64,000 nt of DNA, taken from the NCBI RefSeq assembly GCF_016863175.1, contig NZ_BOOJ01000053.1, positions 1-64,000 of the forward strand. The letters run 5' to 3'. Source of the DNA: Paraplanobispora siamensis (GTDB lineage: Bacteria; Actinomycetota; Actinomycetes; Streptosporangiales; Streptosporangiaceae). Position 1 is the first letter of the stretch, and each line of letters starts with the position of its first letter. The position numbers were made by a program, and so were the translations under genes. A model generated the notes under the pieces. The model saw only the letters and a list, made by a program, of their open reading frames with translations. It ran no database searches and was not told where the DNA came from. Shown piece after piece: positions 8,055 to 17,337 of this stretch.

Positions 8055-9779
8055 TCACACCGCGGGCGCGTCCTCGCCGGCCGTGATCGGGACGCTCCAG
8101 CACAGGCGGGTCCCGCCCTCTCCGGCGGTCTCCAGTTCCAGGGAGCCGCCCAGTCCGGCCGCCCGTTCCTCGATGTTGCGCAGTCCGCTGCGCCTGCCCT
8201 CCTCGGGCAGGCCGACGCCGTTGTCGTGCACGACCAGCGACAGCCGCCCGCCGGCCACCTCCACCGCCACCTCGGCCTTGCTCGCCTTGGCGTGGCGCAC
8301 GATGTTGGACAGCGCCTCGCGCAGCACCGCGAGCAGGTGCTCGGCGGCCGTCTCCGGCACCTGGTTGTCCAGCGGGCCCTCCATCCGCAGTCCCGGCATG
8401 AAGCCCAGGTGTCCACGCGCGCTCTCCACCAGGTCCACGATCTGCGCGCGCAGGCTGGAGGCGGCCTCCTCGCGGGTGTTCTGCAGGGCGAAGATGGTCG
8501 AGCGGATCTGCCGGATGGTCTCGTCCAGCTCGTTGATCGCGTGCTGCAGCCGGCCCGACGCCTCGGGCCGCTCCACCAGCCGCACCGTGCTCATCAGCGT
8601 CATCGCCACCGCGAACAGCCGCTGGATCACCACGTCGTGCAGGTCCTTGGCGATGCGGTCGCGGTCCTCCAGCAGGCTCAGCCGCTCGGCGTCGCGGCGC
8701 GCCTCGGCCAGTTCCAGCGCGATGGCGGCCTGCCCCGAGAAGGCCTGCAGCATCCGCAGGTCGGCGGGGCTGAACGGGCTCCGGCCGGCCTCCTTGGCCA
8801 GGACCAGCACCCCGCGGACGGCGTTGGCGGCCCCCAGCGGCACCAGCAGCCCGGGGCCGAACCCGCCGGCGCGCAGCGGGGACTCGGGGTAGGGGATGTC
8901 CTGCAGATCGCTGTACATCAGCGGCTCGCCCCGGGAGAAGACCGCCCCCACCGCCGAGGCCCCGACCGGGAACACCGCCTCGCGGAGTTCCCCGGCCGCG
9001 GCGCCTTCGGCGATCTCCACCCGCAGCGCCTGCCCGTCGTCGCCGGGCAGCAGCACCTGGGTCATGTCGGCGCCGGTCATCTGCCGTCCCCGCCGGGCGA
9101 TGAGGGTGAGCACCTCCTGCGGTCCCGCGCCCGACAGCAGGCTGGTGGTCACCTCCGAGGAGGCCTGCAGCCACGTCTCGCGGCGCCGGGTCTCCTCGTA
9201 CAGCCGGGCGTTCTCGATCGCCACGCCCGCGGCGGTGGCCAGCGCCACCACCACGGCCTCGTCCTCCTCGTCGAACTCCAGCCCGCCGCGCTTCTCCGTC
9301 AGATAGAGATTGCCGAACACCTCGTCGCGCACCCGCACCGGCACCCCGAGGAACGACCCCATCGGCGGGTGCCCCGGCGGGAACCCGTAGGACTCCGGAT
9401 GGTCGGAGATGCGCGTCAGCCGCAGCGTCTGCGGTTCCTTGATCAGCAGTCCCAGCAGGCCCAGCCCGTGCGGCCAGTGCTCGATCCTGGCGATCTCCTC
9501 CTCGCTCAGCCCCACGGGGATGAACTGGACCAGCGTGTTCTCCTCGCCCACCACGCCCAGCGCGCCGTACCCGGCGTCCACCAGCGTGGTGGCGGTCGCC
9601 ACGATCCGCCGCAGCACCGTCTCCAGGTCCAGGTCGCTGCCGACCGACACCACGGCCTCCAGCAGCGCGTGCACCCGGTCCCGGGTGGCCAGCACCGCCT
9701 CGAGCCGCACCTGGAGCTCCGCCAAGAGCTCATCCAGCCGCATGTGCGGAATGACGGAACGTGTCTCCCTACTGGTCAT
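8055..9779 (-). CDS. DosS/DevS-type GAF-GAF sensor histidine kinase
   Basis: A 574-residue cytoplasmic kinase. GAF-A (about 48-195) ends in GFPPGHPPMGSFLGVPV (132-148), the segment that in mycobacterial DosS/DosT carries the proximal haem histidine; His137 is the candidate. It is followed by VRDEVFGNLYLTEKRGG. GAF-B covers about 205-360. A HisKA_3 dimerisation domain has the phospho-acceptor His381 in DRIAKDLHDVVIQRLFA. The HATPase (about 480-570) has EALSNIVRHA and DNGVGLP. The order and motifs match DosS, which senses O2, NO and CO or redox state. Surrounding genes are of DosR-regulon type, but no DosR-like partner is in the window, so it would act in trans. A partial DosR-like half-site lies upstream at 9792-9805. 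Confidence 0.9.
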   Translation of the reverse strand: MTSRETRSVIPHMRLDELLAELQVRLEAVLATRDRVHALLEAVVSVGSDLDLETVLRRIVATATTLVDAGYGALGVVGEENTLVQFIPVGLSEEEIARIEHWPHGLGLLGLLIKEPQTLRLTRISDHPESYGFPPGHPPMGSFLGVPVRVRDEVFGNLYLTEKRGGLEFDEEDEAVVVALATAAGVAIENARLYEETRRRETWLQASSEVTTSLLSGAGPQEVLTLIARRGRQMTGADMTQVLLPGDDGQALRVEIAEGAAAGELREAVFPVGASAVGAVFSRGEPLMYSDLQDIPYPESPLRAGGFGPGLLVPLGAANAVRGVLVLAKEAGRSPFSPADLRMLQAFSGQAAIALELAEARRDAERLSLLEDRDRIAKDLHDVVIQRLFAVAMTLMSTVRLVERPEASGRLQHAINELDETIRQIRSTIFALQNTREEAASSLRAQIVDLVESARGHLGFMPGLRMEGPLDNQVPETAAEHLLAVLREALSNIVRHAKASKAEVAVEVAGGRLSLVVHDNGVGLPEEGRRSGLRNIEERAAGLGGSLELETAGEGGTRLCWSVPITAGEDAPAV

Positions 9780-9791
9780 AGCCGGATTTTT

Positions 9792-9805
9792 CCAGCAAAA
9801 GTCCT
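9792..9805 (-). promoter_or_regulatory. partial DosR-like half-site upstream of dosS-like gene
   Basis: On the minus strand AGGACTTTTGCTGG, 13 bases before the start codon. The left half (GGACTTTTG) agrees with the DosR consensus but the right half does not. Weak evidence. Confidence 0.25.
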
Positions 9806-9850
9806 GAATGCCCAGTCCGGCGGGAACATTTCAGGATCTTCATCCGGTGT

Positions 9851-10891
9851 TCACGGCCGCTCGTCGAGCATCTCCTCCAGCGGCCGCCGTACGGTGCCCG
9901 CCTCCTCCTCGGTGATCCCCATCCGTACGATCATCTGCGGGTACTCCCCCGCGCACAGCCCGTGGCGGACGAACTCGCGCAGGTGGTACAGCTCCAGGGC
10001 CTGGGTGTGGAAGGCGGCGCGCACCCCGTAGGCCGAGGCGAACAGCAGCGCCCGCTGGAGCCCCTGCCCGGCCGCCAGCCAGTCCTCGCGTTCGTCCCCG
10101 GCGGTGGTGAGCACCGCCACGAACTCCGGCGGCCCGGCCTCCGGCCGGTCCGGCGCCCGTTCGTGACCCCAGGGCCGCTCGTAGCCCCAGGGCCGCCCCC
10201 GGGCGTAGTCGCGCCGGGCGAACAGGGAGCCGTTCCCGGGGAAGAGCCCCGAGGCGCTGTCCTGCTCGGAGGAGCGCGGATAGGCGTCGGCGGGCACGCC
10301 GTCGCGGCGCCGGCTCTCCGGTGAGCGGGACCAGCGCAGCACCTCCAGGGAGAACCCGCTGTCCTGCGACTGCACCTCCTGGGCCGCCCGGGTGACGGCC
10401 GCGAGGGCGCGCACCGCCGGCCCGGATCTGATCGGCGTCAGCCGCACCCCCTCCGCCGCCGCCTCCCGGCACATGGCTTCGACGAACCTGTCCGGCAGGG
10501 GCCCGCCGGTGAAGTCGCCGCGGTGCGTGCGGCGCCGCTCGATCTGCGCGTGCAGCAGACGGGTGTGCTCGTCGGGCTGCGCCGCGCCGCCCGGCCGTAC
10601 CAGCGCCAGCAGCGCCGGCCGGTCGGGGTCCGGCAGGAGCCGCACCACGGGTTCGTGGCCGAGCCCGCGCAGCGCCAGCCGCACGTTGAACAGCGCGGCG
10701 CCGCAGCTGATGAGCATCTCCCTGCCGGCCGGATCCTCCACGGGGAGGCGGCGGCCGGTGTCGGCCCGCACGCTGATCTCCTCGCCGGACACGACGAAGG
10801 ACCAGGGCTGGGTGTTGTGCACCGACGGGGCCCACACCGCGGCCTCCACCGCGGCGTGCACGGCCTTGCCGATCTCTTCACTGTCGCGCAT
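9851..10891 (-). CDS. Acg-family nitroreductase-like protein (first copy)
   Basis: A 346-residue protein of the Acg/Rv2032 type, a double nitroreductase fold. It has VHAAVEAAVWAPSVHNTQPW at 12-31, the paired PAGREMLISCGAALFNVRLAL near 70-90, and EYPQMIVRMGI near the end. Mycobacterial Acg belongs to the DosR regulon, binds FMN with a lid blocking the site and lacks nitroreductase activity, possibly storing flavin. The gene lies 17 bp downstream of the CBS-BON gene in the same direction, so the two are very probably co-transcribed from the control region that holds two DosR-like boxes. Nothing appears truncated. Confidence 0.88.
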   Translation of the reverse strand: MRDSEEIGKAVHAAVEAAVWAPSVHNTQPWSFVVSGEEISVRADTGRRLPVEDPAGREMLISCGAALFNVRLALRGLGHEPVVRLLPDPDRPALLALVRPGGAAQPDEHTRLLHAQIERRRTHRGDFTGGPLPDRFVEAMCREAAAEGVRLTPIRSGPAVRALAAVTRAAQEVQSQDSGFSLEVLRWSRSPESRRRDGVPADAYPRSSEQDSASGLFPGNGSLFARRDYARGRPWGYERPWGHERAPDRPEAGPPEFVAVLTTAGDEREDWLAAGQGLQRALLFASAYGVRAAFHTQALELYHLREFVRHGLCAGEYPQMIVRMGITEEEAGTVRRPLEEMLDERP

Positions 10892-10908
10892 GTCTCACCT
10901 CGCGGTGC

Positions 10909-11625
10909 TCAGCTGTGCCGCCATATCGGCCGCAGCGCAGGGGGGTCCTGCGGGGGAACGGAGTCGTCGCGCTCGTAGGTGAGATCGACGACCGCATCCA
11001 CGACGCCGTCGACGGCCATGACCAGCCGCTCGGCGAAGGGGATCAGGCTCTTGAGCTCGACCCGGCCGGTGAGGGTCACCACGCCGTCGCGCACGTCGAC
11101 CGAGATCCTGCGCGGGTCCTCCCACAGGGTCCGGACGATGATCTCCTCGATCACCTCCTGGCGGATCCGCTCGTCGGGCCGCAGGAAGATCGTCAGGAGG
11201 TCGGCGCGGCTGACGACGCCCACCAGGCGGCCCGTCCCGTCGACCACCGGCAGGCGCTTGATCCCGTGCTTGGCCAGCAGCCGGGCCGCGGAGGGGAGCG
11301 TCGCGCCGGGGGCGACCGTCACGGCGGGGGCGCTCATCAGCTCCCCGGCCGTGTCGGCTCCGGACTTCGCCCGCGCGAGCCGGTCGCGGCGGTGCTCGAT
11401 GATCCTGGGACGCCGCTCGCCGGCCTCCTTGGCCTCCTCCTTGCGCAGGAGGTCCGCCTCGGTCACGACGCCGGCGACGTGACCGGAGCCGTCCAGGACG
11501 GGGGCGCCGCTGACCCCCCGTTCGGCGAAGACCTCCACGATGTCCTTGAACGCCGTCTCCTCCATCACGGTCAGCACGTCCCGCGTCATGACGTCGGCGA
11601 CCGTCGGCCGGGCTGTCTTCCTCAT
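10909..11625 (-). CDS. CBS-CBS-BON domain protein
   Basis: A 238-residue protein with two CBS motifs. The first spans about 8-60 (VADVMTRDVLTVMEETAFKD ... GVVTEADLL). The second spans about 95-150 (ELMSAPAVTVAPGATL ... KRLPVVDGTGRLVGVVSRADLL). A BON domain occupies about 155-220 (IRQEVIEEIIVRTLWEDP ... ISVDVRDGVVTLTGRVELKSL). CBS pairs bind adenine nucleotides; BON domains bind membranes or phospholipids. CBS proteins such as Hrp1 are classical DosR-regulon members. It heads a two-gene operon with the Acg-like gene, divergent from narG. Confidence 0.88.
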   Translation of the reverse strand: MRKTARPTVADVMTRDVLTVMEETAFKDIVEVFAERGVSGAPVLDGSGHVAGVVTEADLLRKEEAKEAGERRPRIIEHRRDRLARAKSGADTAGELMSAPAVTVAPGATLPSAARLLAKHGIKRLPVVDGTGRLVGVVSRADLLTIFLRPDERIRQEVIEEIIVRTLWEDPRRISVDVRDGVVTLTGRVELKSLIPFAERLVMAVDGVVDAVVDLTYERDDSVPPQDPPALRPIWRHS

Positions 11626-11705
11626 CGCGGGCTCCTTCCTCCGCTCTGCGTCCAGTCAAGTCACGGTCACGCGGCGGGGACAGGGCTGTTGGGCCATCGT
11701 CGCAC

Positions 11706-11719
11706 GGGACTTATGACCC
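11706..11719. promoter_or_regulatory. DosR-like box 1
   Basis: GGGACTTATGACCC, flanked by C and G, matches the DosR/DevR palindrome (consensus GGGACTWWAGTCCC) at 12 of 14 positions or better. It lies about 80 bp before the CBS-BON start and 63 bp, almost exactly six helical turns, from box 2. Confidence 0.7.
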
Positions 11720-11768
11720 GGACAGCGGTGGTTTCTCCGGAGATTTTGGGTCTTTGGGCTCGATCAGC

Positions 11769-11782
11769 GGGACTAAAGACTC
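11769..11782. promoter_or_regulatory. DosR-like box 2
   Basis: GGGACTAAAGACTC. The left half and the centre match the DosR consensus perfectly, while the right half is degenerate. It lies just upstream of a GATATG -10-like element and is the better placed box for activating narG. Confidence 0.65.
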
Positions 11783-11818
11783 TGAGATCGGGATATGGCC
11801 CCCGAAAGGATGAACGCG

Positions 11819-11847
11819 CCACGCCGGGGCTCCGGCGTCCGGCGTGG
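11819..11847 (+). promoter_or_regulatory. hairpin in the narG leader
   Basis: CCACGCCGG pairs with CCGGCGTGG (9 bp, 11-base loop) in the region expected to be the untranslated leader of narG. No known riboswitch core was recognised. It could affect mRNA stability or translation. Confidence 0.35.
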
Positions 11848-11942
11848 ATGGCGCACACCGGCCGGCGCCGGAGAGATCCGGGCGCGGCCGTATGCCCGTG
11901 CTCCCAAGAACGATCTGTGCGTGAGGATGAGGAGTTACGTCT

Positions 11943-14900
11943 ATGGCGGGTATGGATGGGCCGGTCAGTGACGCCCTGTTGCGTCTGGGCCGGCATCTGC
12001 GTGCCGGAACGGTCTCCGAGGACCTGCGGACGCTCCACCAGATCGGCGGCCGGCGAAGTGACGCCTTCTACCGCGACCGATGGAGCCACGACAAGGTGGT
12101 GCGCTCCACGCATGGGGTGAACTGCACCGGATCGTGTTCCTGGAAGGTCTACGTCAAGGACGGGATCATCACCTGGGAGGCGCAGCAGACCGACTATCCC
12201 AGCGTGGGGGGCGACCGTCCGGAGTACGAGCCGCGCGGCTGCCCGCGCGGCGCCGCGTTCTCCTGGTACACCTACTCCCCCACCCGGGTGCGCTTCCCCT
12301 ACGCCCGCGGCGTGCTGGTGGAGATGTACCGGGCGGCCAAGGCCCGCCTGGGCGACCCGGTCGCGGCCTGGGCCGAGATCACCTCCGACCCGGACAGCCG
12401 TCACCGCTACCAGTCGGCCCGCGGCAGGGGCGGCCTGGTGCGCGTCTCCTGGGAGGAGGCCACCGAGATCATCGCGGCCGCGCACGTGCACACCATCAAG
12501 ACCTACGGCCCCGACCGGGTCGCCGGCTTCTCCCCGATCCCGGCCATGTCGATGGTCTCCCACGCGGTCGGCGCCCGCTTCGTGTCGCTGCTGGGCGGCA
12601 CCATGCTCTCGTTCTACGACTGGTACGCCGACCTGCCGGTGGCCTCCCCGCAGATGTTCGGCGACCAGACCGACGTGCCGGAGTCGGCCGACTGGTGGGA
12701 CGCGGCCTACCTGATGCTGTGGGGCTCCAACGTGCCGGTGACGCGCACGCCGGACGCCCACTACATGACCGAGGCCCGTTACCGGGGGCAGAAGGTCGTC
12801 GTGGTCGCCCCCGACTACAGCGACGCCGCCAAGTTCGCCGACGAGTGGCTGGCGCCCCACCCGGGCACCGACGGCGCGATGGCCATGGCGATGGGGCACG
12901 TGATCCTGCGGGAGTTCTTCGTCGAGCGGCAGGTGCCGTACTTCACCGACTACGTCAAGCGCCACACCGACCTGCCGTTCCTGGTGACCCTGGACGAGCG
13001 CGACGGCGGCTACGTGCCGGCCAAGTTCCTCACCGCCGCCGACCTGGGCCGGGACAAGGAGCCCGAGGCGGCGTTCAAAACGGTGCTGGTCGACTCGGCG
13101 ACCGGTGAGCCGGTGGTGCCCAACGGCTCGCTCGGCTTCCGCTACGCCGCCGCGGGCGAGGGACGCTGGAACCTGGACCTGGAGGGCGTCGACCCGCTGC
13201 TGACGCTGGAGGGCGGGCGGACCGTGACGGTCCTGCTGCCCCGCTTCGACCAGGAGGGCGGCGCGGGCGACGGGGTGCTGCGGCGCGGCGTCCCGGTGCG
13301 CGAGATCGGGGGCCGGCTGGTCACGACGGTCTTCGACCTCATGCTCGCCCAGTACGGCGTCGCCCGGCCCTCGGGCGGGTCGAGCGCGAGCGCCTCGGCG
13401 CAGGAGACGCGGGAGTGGCCGGCCTCCTACGACGACGCCGGCGCGCCGTACACGCCCGCCTGGCAGGAGACGATCACCGGGGTGCCGGCGGCGCAGGTGG
13501 TGCGGATCGCCAGGGAGTTCGCCCGCAACGCCGAGGACTCCGGCGGCCGATCGATGATCATCATGGGGGCGGGGGCCAACCACTGGTTCCACTCCGACAC
13601 GATCTACCGCGCGATGCTGGCGCTGACCACGCTGACCGGCTGCCAGGGCGTCAACGGCGGCGGCTGGGCCCACTACGTGGGCCAGGAGAAGTGCCGCCCG
13701 ATCACCGGCTGGGCGCACATGGCCTTCGGCACCGACTGGTCGCGCCCGCCCCGGCAGATGATCGGCACCGCCTACTGGTACCTGCACACCGACCAGTGGC
13801 GCTACGACACCTACAGCGCCGAGGTGGTCTCCTCCCCGCTGGGCGGCGGGGCCTTCACCGGCAAGGCCACGGCGGACCTGCTGTCGCAGTCGGCGCGCCT
13901 GGGCTGGATGCCGTCGTATCCGACCTTCGACCGCAACCCGCTGGACCTGGCCGACGAGGCGGCCGGCTCGGGGCAGGAGGCGGGGCCGTACATCGCGGCC
14001 AAGGTCGCCTCCGGGGAGCTGGGCTTCGCCTGCGAGGACCCCGACGCGCCGGCCAACTGGCCGCGGGTGCTGACGGTGTGGCGGGCCAACCTGCTGGGGT
14101 CCTCGGCCAAGGGCAACGAGTACTTCCTGCGGCACCTGCTGGGCGCCGACTCCTCGGTGCGCGCCGCCGAGGCCGCGCTCGGGCAGCGCCCGGACGACGT
14201 CACCTGGCAGCAGCAGGCGCCGCGGGGCAAGCTCGACCTGCTGCTGTCGCTGGACTTCCGGATGACCTCCACGACGCTGTTCTCCGACATCGTGCTGCCG
14301 GCCGCCACCTGGTACGAGAAGCACGACCTGTCCTCGACCGACATGCACCCGTTCGTGCACGCCTTCAGCCCGGCGATCGACCCGCCCTGGCAGACGCGCA
14401 CCGACTTCTCGGCCTTCCACGCCATCGCCAAGGCCTTCAGCTCGCTGGCCGCCGCCCATCTGGGCGTGCGCAAGGACCTGGTCGCGGTGCCGCTGCTGCA
14501 CGACACGCCCGACGAGCTGGCCACCCCGCACGGGCACGTGAGCGACTGGCGGGTCACCGGCGAGATACCCGTGCCCGGCCGGAACTTCCCGAAGATCACG
14601 GTGGTCGAGCGGGACTACGGCGCCGTCGCGGCGAAGATGGCCGCGGTCGGCCCCCTGCTGGACAGGCTCGGCACCACCACCAAGGGCATCACCTACCAGG
14701 TCGGCGAGGAGATCGAACGGCTCGCCAGGATGAACGGCACCGTGCGCGGCGGGGTGGCCGACGGGCGGCCGTCGCTGGCCCGCGACGTCGACATGTGCGA
14801 GACGATCCTGGCGCTGTCGGGCACCACCAACGGGCACCTGGCCGCGCAGGGCTTCGCCACGCTGGGCCGCCGCACCGGGACCTCCTTCGACGGCCTGGCC

Positions 14901-15638
14901 GACGAGCACAAGAAGATCACCTTCGCGGACACGCAGTCGCGGCCGGTGCCGGTGACCACCTCGCCGGAGTGGTCGGGCAGCGAGACCGGCGGGCGCCGGT
15001 ACTCGGCGTTCACCCTCAACGTCGAGCACCGCAAACCCTGGCACACCCTCACCGGGCGCCAGCACTTCTTCCTGGACCACGACTGGATCCACGAGGCCGG
15101 GGAGACGATGCCGGTCTACCGGCCGCCGCTGAACATGACCGTGCTGTTCGGCGAGCCGGGCGTGGGCGAGGGCGGCGAGCAGGGGATCACGGTCCGCTAT
15201 CTGACCCCGCACTCCAAGTGGTCCATCCACTCGGAGTACCAGGACAACCTGCTGATGCTGACCCTGTCGCGCGGCGGCCCGACCATCTGGATGAGCCCGG
15301 TCGACGCGCAGCGGGCCGGCATCCGCGACAACGACTGGGTGGAGGCGGTCAACCGCAACGGCGTCGTGGTCGCCCGGGCGATCGTCTCGCACCGCATGCC
15401 CGCCGGGACGGTGTACATGTACCACGCCCAGGAGCGGGTGGTGGACGTGCCCAAGAGCGAGACCTCCGGCAGGCGCGGCGGCATCCACAACTCCCTGACC
15501 CGGCTGCTGATCAAACCCACCCACCTGATCGGCGGCTACGCCCAGCTGTCGTTCGCCTTCAACTATCTCGGGCCGACCGGTAACCAGCGTGACGAGGTCA
15601 CCGTCATCCGCCGCCGCAGCCAGGAGGTCGACTACTGA
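11943..15638 (+). CDS. narG: respiratory nitrate reductase alpha subunit
   Basis: A 1231-residue molybdo-bis-MGD catalytic subunit that reduces nitrate to nitrite at the cytoplasmic face of the membrane. Ligands of the FS0 cluster are His57, Cys61, Cys65 and Cys100, each exactly eight residues beyond the E. coli positions. The molybdenum-ligand Asp230 (WYADLP) is also offset by eight. The rest is collinear through MPVYRPPLNMTVLF and the C-terminal YHAQERVVDVP. No twin-arginine export signal is present, as for bacterial cytoplasmic-facing NarG. It is first in narGHJI, with a GAGGAG Shine-Dalgarno and DosR-like boxes upstream. Confidence 0.98.
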   Translation: MAGMDGPVSDALLRLGRHLRAGTVSEDLRTLHQIGGRRSDAFYRDRWSHDKVVRSTHGVNCTGSCSWKVYVKDGIITWEAQQTDYPSVGGDRPEYEPRGCPRGAAFSWYTYSPTRVRFPYARGVLVEMYRAAKARLGDPVAAWAEITSDPDSRHRYQSARGRGGLVRVSWEEATEIIAAAHVHTIKTYGPDRVAGFSPIPAMSMVSHAVGARFVSLLGGTMLSFYDWYADLPVASPQMFGDQTDVPESADWWDAAYLMLWGSNVPVTRTPDAHYMTEARYRGQKVVVVAPDYSDAAKFADEWLAPHPGTDGAMAMAMGHVILREFFVERQVPYFTDYVKRHTDLPFLVTLDERDGGYVPAKFLTAADLGRDKEPEAAFKTVLVDSATGEPVVPNGSLGFRYAAAGEGRWNLDLEGVDPLLTLEGGRTVTVLLPRFDQEGGAGDGVLRRGVPVREIGGRLVTTVFDLMLAQYGVARPSGGSSASASAQETREWPASYDDAGAPYTPAWQETITGVPAAQVVRIAREFARNAEDSGGRSMIIMGAGANHWFHSDTIYRAMLALTTLTGCQGVNGGGWAHYVGQEKCRPITGWAHMAFGTDWSRPPRQMIGTAYWYLHTDQWRYDTYSAEVVSSPLGGGAFTGKATADLLSQSARLGWMPSYPTFDRNPLDLADEAAGSGQEAGPYIAAKVASGELGFACEDPDAPANWPRVLTVWRANLLGSSAKGNEYFLRHLLGADSSVRAAEAALGQRPDDVTWQQQAPRGKLDLLLSLDFRMTSTTLFSDIVLPAATWYEKHDLSSTDMHPFVHAFSPAIDPPWQTRTDFSAFHAIAKAFSSLAAAHLGVRKDLVAVPLLHDTPDELATPHGHVSDWRVTGEIPVPGRNFPKITVVERDYGAVAAKMAAVGPLLDRLGTTTKGITYQVGEEIERLARMNGTVRGGVADGRPSLARDVDMCETILALSGTTNGHLAAQGFATLGRRTGTSFDGLADEHKKITFADTQSRPVPVTTSPEWSGSETGGRRYSAFTLNVEHRKPWHTLTGRQHFFLDHDWIHEAGETMPVYRPPLNMTVLFGEPGVGEGGEQGITVRYLTPHSKWSIHSEYQDNLLMLTLSRGGPTIWMSPVDAQRAGIRDNDWVEAVNRNGVVVARAIVSHRMPAGTVYMYHAQERVVDVPKSETSGRRGGIHNSLTRLLIKPTHLIGGYAQLSFAFNYLGPTGNQRDEVTVIRRRSQEVDY

Positions 15639-15678
15639 TGCACCAGGAGATCCGGTACGGCGGGACGGAGGTCCGGCG

Positions 15679-17337
15679 ATGAAGGTGATGGCGCAGCTCG
15701 CCATGGTGATGAACCTCGACAAGTGCATCGGGTGCCACACCTGCTCGGTGACGTGCAAGCAGGCGTGGACCAACCGGTCGGGCACCGAGTACGTGTGGTT
15801 CAACAACGTCGAGACCCGGCCCGGGCAGGGCTATCCCCGCACCTACCAGGACCAGGAGCGGTGGAAGGGCGGCTGGGAGCTCAACTCGCTCGGCCGGCTG
15901 AAGCTCAAGGCCGGCGGGCGGGTCAGGAAGCTGTTCTCCATCTTCGCCAACCCGCTGATGCCCTCGATCCAGGACTACTACGAGCCCTGGACCTACGACT
16001 ACGACCGGCTGTTCTCCGCGCCCATGCAGGAGGACACCCCGGTCGCCCGGCCCCGGTCTCTCATCACCGGCGAGCCGACGAAGATCAGCTGGAGCGCCAA
16101 CTGGGACGACAACCTGGCCGGAGGCCCGGAGCTGGCTCCCGCCGACCCCGTGCTGCGCAAGGTGTCCGACCAGGTCAGGCTCTCCTTCGAGCAGGCCTTC
16201 ATGTTCTACCTGCCGCGCATCTGCGAGCACTGCCTCAACCCCTCGTGCGTGGCCTCCTGCCCGTCCGGCGCGCTGTACAAGCGTTCGGAGGACGGCATCG
16301 TCCTGGTCGACCAGGACCGCTGCCGCGGCTGGCGGATGTGCGTGACCGGCTGCCCGTACAAGAAGGTGTACTTCAACCACCGCACCGGCAAGGCCGAGAA
16401 GTGCACCTTCTGCTTCCCCCGGGTCGAGGTGGGCATCCCCACCGTCTGCTCGGAGACCTGCGTGGGCCGGCTGCGCTACATCGGGATCATCCTCTACGAC
16501 CCCGACCGGGTGGTCGAGGCGGCCTCCGTACCCGACGACAAGGCCCTGTACGAGGCGCAGAAGAGCGTGATGCTCGACCCGGAGGACCCCGCCGTGATCG
16601 CCGCGGCCCGCGCCAGCGGCATCCCGGAGGACTGGCTGGAGGCGGCGCGCCGCTCCCCCATCCACAAGCTGATCTTCGAGTACGGGGTCGCGCTGCCGCT
16701 GCACCCGGAGTACCGCACCATGCCGATGGTCTGGTACATCCCGCCGCTGTCGCCGGTCGTCGACGTGCTGTCCGGCACCGGCCACGACGGCGAGGACGCC
16801 GGCAACCTGTTCGGCGCGATCGACGCGCTGCGCATCCCGATCGGCTACCTGGCCGAGCTGTTCACCGCCGGGGACCCCGCGCCGGTGCGCGCCGTGCTGC
16901 GCCGCCTGGCCGCGATGCGCTCCTACATGCGCCGCGTCAACCTCGGGCAGGAGCGCGACGAGTCGATCGCGGCGGCGGTCGGCATGACCGGCGAGCAGGT
17001 CGAGGGGATGCACCGGCTGCTGGCCCTGGCCCCCTACGGCGAGCGCTACGTCATCCCCAAGGCCCACGCCGAGCAGGGCGCGCAGCTGGAGGAGCTGGCG
17101 ACCGGCTGCAGCCTCGACTACGAGGGCGGGCCCGGCATGAACGGCCCGTTCGGCGAGGCCTCCGGGATGCCCGCCCCGGTCGCGGTGGAGAACTTCCACG
17201 CGCTGCGGGAACGGCAGTCCGGCGACGACCTCGACCAGGCCCACGAGCTGCGCGGCCGGGTCAACCTCCTCAACTGGGACGGCAAGGGCACCCCTGACGG
17301 CCTGTTCCCGAACGGAGACGGTGAGAAGCGATCATGA
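15679..17337 (+). CDS. narH: respiratory nitrate reductase beta subunit
   Basis: A 552-residue iron-sulfur subunit passing electrons from NarI to NarG. Four Cys groups are seen: CIGCHTCSVTC (16-26), CEHCLNPSCVASC, CRGWRMCVTGC, where the Trp replaces a Cys and marks the 3Fe-4S centre, and CTFC...CSETC. The start at 15679 is preceded by GGAGG with a 7-base gap and begins with the family MKVMAQLAMVMNLDKC; upstream in-frame starts overlap narG and are rejected. The 3' end overlaps narJ by ATGA. Confidence 0.97.
   Translation: MKVMAQLAMVMNLDKCIGCHTCSVTCKQAWTNRSGTEYVWFNNVETRPGQGYPRTYQDQERWKGGWELNSLGRLKLKAGGRVRKLFSIFANPLMPSIQDYYEPWTYDYDRLFSAPMQEDTPVARPRSLITGEPTKISWSANWDDNLAGGPELAPADPVLRKVSDQVRLSFEQAFMFYLPRICEHCLNPSCVASCPSGALYKRSEDGIVLVDQDRCRGWRMCVTGCPYKKVYFNHRTGKAEKCTFCFPRVEVGIPTVCSETCVGRLRYIGIILYDPDRVVEAASVPDDKALYEAQKSVMLDPEDPAVIAAARASGIPEDWLEAARRSPIHKLIFEYGVALPLHPEYRTMPMVWYIPPLSPVVDVLSGTGHDGEDAGNLFGAIDALRIPIGYLAELFTAGDPAPVRAVLRRLAAMRSYMRRVNLGQERDESIAAAVGMTGEQVEGMHRLLALAPYGERYVIPKAHAEQGAQLEELATGCSLDYEGGPGMNGPFGEASGMPAPVAVENFHALRERQSGDDLDQAHELRGRVNLLNWDGKGTPDGLFPNGDGEKRS

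Larger units (their letters stand above)
11626..11942. other. divergent control region between CBS-BON gene and narG
   Basis: 317 bases with no gene. It contains two DosR-like boxes (11706-11719 and 11769-11782), a possible -10 (GATATG, 11792-11797) in front of narG, a 9-bp leader hairpin at 11819-11847, and the narG Shine-Dalgarno GAGGAG shortly before 11943. Confidence 0.7.

Noticed and set aside
9820-9845. Full DosR box upstream of the DosS-like gene
   Set aside because: Only half-site matches (GGGAA, GGACTTTTG) were found; not enough for a complete palindrome.
11667-15806. Very long open frame antisense to narG (over 1300 codons)
   Set aside because: It is a third-position GC artefact opposite narG; the translation is Val/Gly/Arg/His-rich with no family and no ribosome site.
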